Part shown: positions 35,667-36,670 of the stretch, piece by piece | How the letters are laid out: each line of letters starts with the position of its first letter | Numbering within the stretch: the stretch's first letter is position 1 | Assembly (NCBI GenBank): GCA_945897075.1 | Contig: CAMDEX010000025.1 | Location: forward strand, 1 to 36,670 | Direction of reading: 5' to 3' | DNA length: 36,670 nt | Source: Litorilinea aerophila | GTDB taxonomy: Bacteria > Chloroflexota > Anaerolineae > Caldilineales > Caldilineaceae | The notes under the pieces: model-generated | Seen by the model: only the letters and a program-made list of their open reading frames with translations | Databases searched by the model: none | Told to the model about the DNA's origin: nothing | Position numbers and translations under genes: made by a program

Positions 35667-35821
35667 CAATGTGACAGGGTGAGGGGAGGAAGGGAGGGAG
35701 GAAGGGAGGAAGGGAGGAAGGGATCGTGAGAGTATGCGATGGTGTCCCTGTCCTCCTGTCCTCCTGTCCTCCTGTCCTCCCGTCCTCCTGTCCTCCTGTC
35801 CTCCTGTCCTCCTGTCCTCCC
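35654..35821 (+). repeat. GTGACA, GGGAGGAA and TCCTCCTG simple repeats after asd
   Basis: Three tracts follow each other: GTGACA-type units (35654-35680) containing the asd stop, a purine tract of GGAAGGGA units (about 35685-35722), and almost nine copies of the octamer TCCTCCTG (35751-35821, one copy TCCTCCCG). The purine tract and the octamer tract are roughly complementary. No gene lies in 35667-35922. Confidence 0.9.
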
Positions 35822-35868
35822 TTCGCGCACTTCGCACTTCCCCCGCGTATTCTTCTTCCCGCCATATC

Positions 35869-35877
35869 TGGTATAAT
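35869..35877 (+). promoter_or_regulatory. Extended -10 promoter
   Basis: TGGTATAAT is a consensus extended -10 element. Transcription would start near 35884, giving a leader of about 39 bases before ATG 35923. Confidence 0.65.
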
Positions 35878-35922
35878 AGGCTGATGTGTCTAAAAGCAGT
35901 AACGGACGGAAAAGGTAGCCTT

Positions 35923-36594
35923 ATGGATCAGTTGAGAACCACTCAGAGTTATCCTCTTGTGCTGGAAAATTTCGGTCTGGCCGCGATGAGCGATCTTTTT
36001 GATGATTGGGTCGTCTACCGAAGTCTGGAACCGGTGGACCGGCGGCTGAAAGGGCTGAAATCGGCCCGTGTGCAATTGGGGTTGAACATTGACGGCATTC
36101 CGCGCAAGTTGGATACTGCCTACGCCCAGGTGGCGTTGTGGATGTTTGAAAAAGCGCAAAGCCTGCGCCGGGCCGAAGTGAGCGAGCTTCTCTTTATCGG
36201 CGATACGCTTTCCGGCGACGGCAAAGCCTATCAGAACCTGGCCGCGTTGAGCCGACTGCCTGGAAGCTGCTTTATCGGCGGCGAAAAGGGTGATCAGGAG
36301 GCGTGGCACGCCAAAGACGAGACGACGGGCATCTTCTCTGCCAACCGCTGGTCGGGTCTGGCCGACTGGCTGGCGCTGGAAAAGAGCAACGGTCTGAAGA
36401 TGGACAAGAATACCGTCGTTGTCGTGGATATGGACAAGACCGCCATCGGTGCGCGCGGGCGCAACGACCGCGCCATTGACAGCGCCCGGCTGAAGGGTCT
36501 CTACCGCACAATGGGCACTGTGCTAGCAGCCTGTCGGAGAAAGCCAGTGGAGCAGTGGAGAGATTGGTTGTCAAGGCAAAGGCAGATAGAATAG
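35923..36594 (+). CDS. HAD-like protein, probably truncated at its C-terminus
   Basis: 223 aa from the ATG at 35923 (AAAGG, 8-nt spacer; in-frame starts further upstream lie in repeat DNA). Residues 60-150 include ELLFIGDTLSGDGKAYQNLA, which resembles the acidic motif IV of HAD hydrolases. Residues 165-172 (VVVVDMDKT) are a textbook HAD motif I (DxDxT). Only about 50 residues follow motif I, too short for motifs II-IV, and the end (KPVEQWRDWLSRQRQIE) is coded by AG-rich, repeat-like DNA (CAGTGGAGCAGTGGAGAG). Possibilities: a HAD gene cut by repeat DNA or a frameshift, or a real permuted arrangement. Substrate unknown. Confidence 0.65.
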   Translation: MDQLRTTQSYPLVLENFGLAAMSDLFDDWVVYRSLEPVDRRLKGLKSARVQLGLNIDGIPRKLDTAYAQVALWMFEKAQSLRRAEVSELLFIGDTLSGDGKAYQNLAALSRLPGSCFIGGEKGDQEAWHAKDETTGIFSANRWSGLADWLALEKSNGLKMDKNTVVVVDMDKTAIGARGRNDRAIDSARLKGLYRTMGTVLAACRRKPVEQWRDWLSRQRQIE

Positions 36595-36645
36595 AATAGA
36601 AGAGACGAGAGAGTCGTGTAGGGAGCAGTGAAAGGAAAAAGAGAG

Positions 36646-36670
36646 ATGGCCCGCCACTTTATAGAAGTTG
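36646..36670 (+). CDS. Start of a gene cut by the window end
   Basis: ATG at 36646 with AAGGA 9 bases upstream, reading MARHFIEV before the window ends. Too short to identify. The 51 bases between it and the HAD-like gene are AG-rich. Confidence 0.4.

Noticed and set aside
34539..35837. 432-codon minus-strand frame starting with EDRRTGGQ repeats
   Set aside because: The repeats are the TCCTCCTG octamers read backwards and the rest is antisense to asd, whose motifs are unmistakable.

Overview
The window looks like chromosomal DNA of a GC-rich filamentous-type Chloroflexota bacterium (Anaerolineae/Caldilineae-like). This rests on very large exported proteins joined by Thr-Pro linkers (TPTPTATPT type), repeated lamin-tail domains (LTD), a TgpA-type transglutaminase, and many intergenic heptamer/octamer repeats. 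It is an inference from protein style, not from a marker gene.

Layout. (1) 1-2543: typA/bipA followed closely by a Nudix hydrolase gene. (2) 2592-9155, minus strand: the 3' part of a giant LTD-repeat gene, about 580 bp per repeat, that has lost its 5' end. (3) 9152-14011, minus: a complete, AT-richer, single-chain Type ISP-like restriction-modification enzyme lying inside that LTD gene. LTD remnants reappear at 14285-14632 and 14930-15036 with a 63-codon gene between them. The truncated LTD reading frame now restarts on a GTG that overlaps the R-M stop codon. (4) 15078-17611, minus: a 216-aa helical protein of unknown function, a 64-aa protein, and a secreted ComEC-type metallo-beta-lactamase-fold protein with a C-terminal LTD. 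The R-M gene and the ComEC-like gene share a homologous promoter and leader with two hairpins. (5) 17744-22384, minus: a TgpA-like transglutaminase and, upstream of it, a large membrane-anchored protein; both may give leaderless transcripts. (6) 22508-24541, plus: three small genes (100-aa unknown, a degenerate receiver domain, an IS630-type HTH without the DDE domain) with two strong intrinsic terminators. (7) 24743-31026, plus: a 1650-aa exported clan GH-A/beta-propeller protein and an N-acylglucosamine 2-epimerase-family enzyme. (8) 31023-35666, plus: a strong promoter, a SAM-I riboswitch with terminator, then lysC, hom and asd, the shared trunk from aspartate to homoserine. (9) 35923-36670: a probably truncated HAD-like gene and the start of another gene.

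How the parts work together. The clearest functional unit is lysC-hom-asd behind a SAM-I riboswitch: when SAM is plentiful, the leader should terminate and less aspartate should flow to methionine/threonine. All spacers of this cluster, and the spacer after asd, are filled with short tandem repeats. Several are arranged as long inverted repeats, one of which supplies the last codons and stop of lysC. These resemble the STRR heptamer repeats of heterocystous cyanobacteria. The accessory part (9.1-17.7 kb) looks like an island in which a defence gene broke a repetitive surface-protein gene. Assembly error at the LTD repeats must be excluded before the breakpoint is taken as biology.
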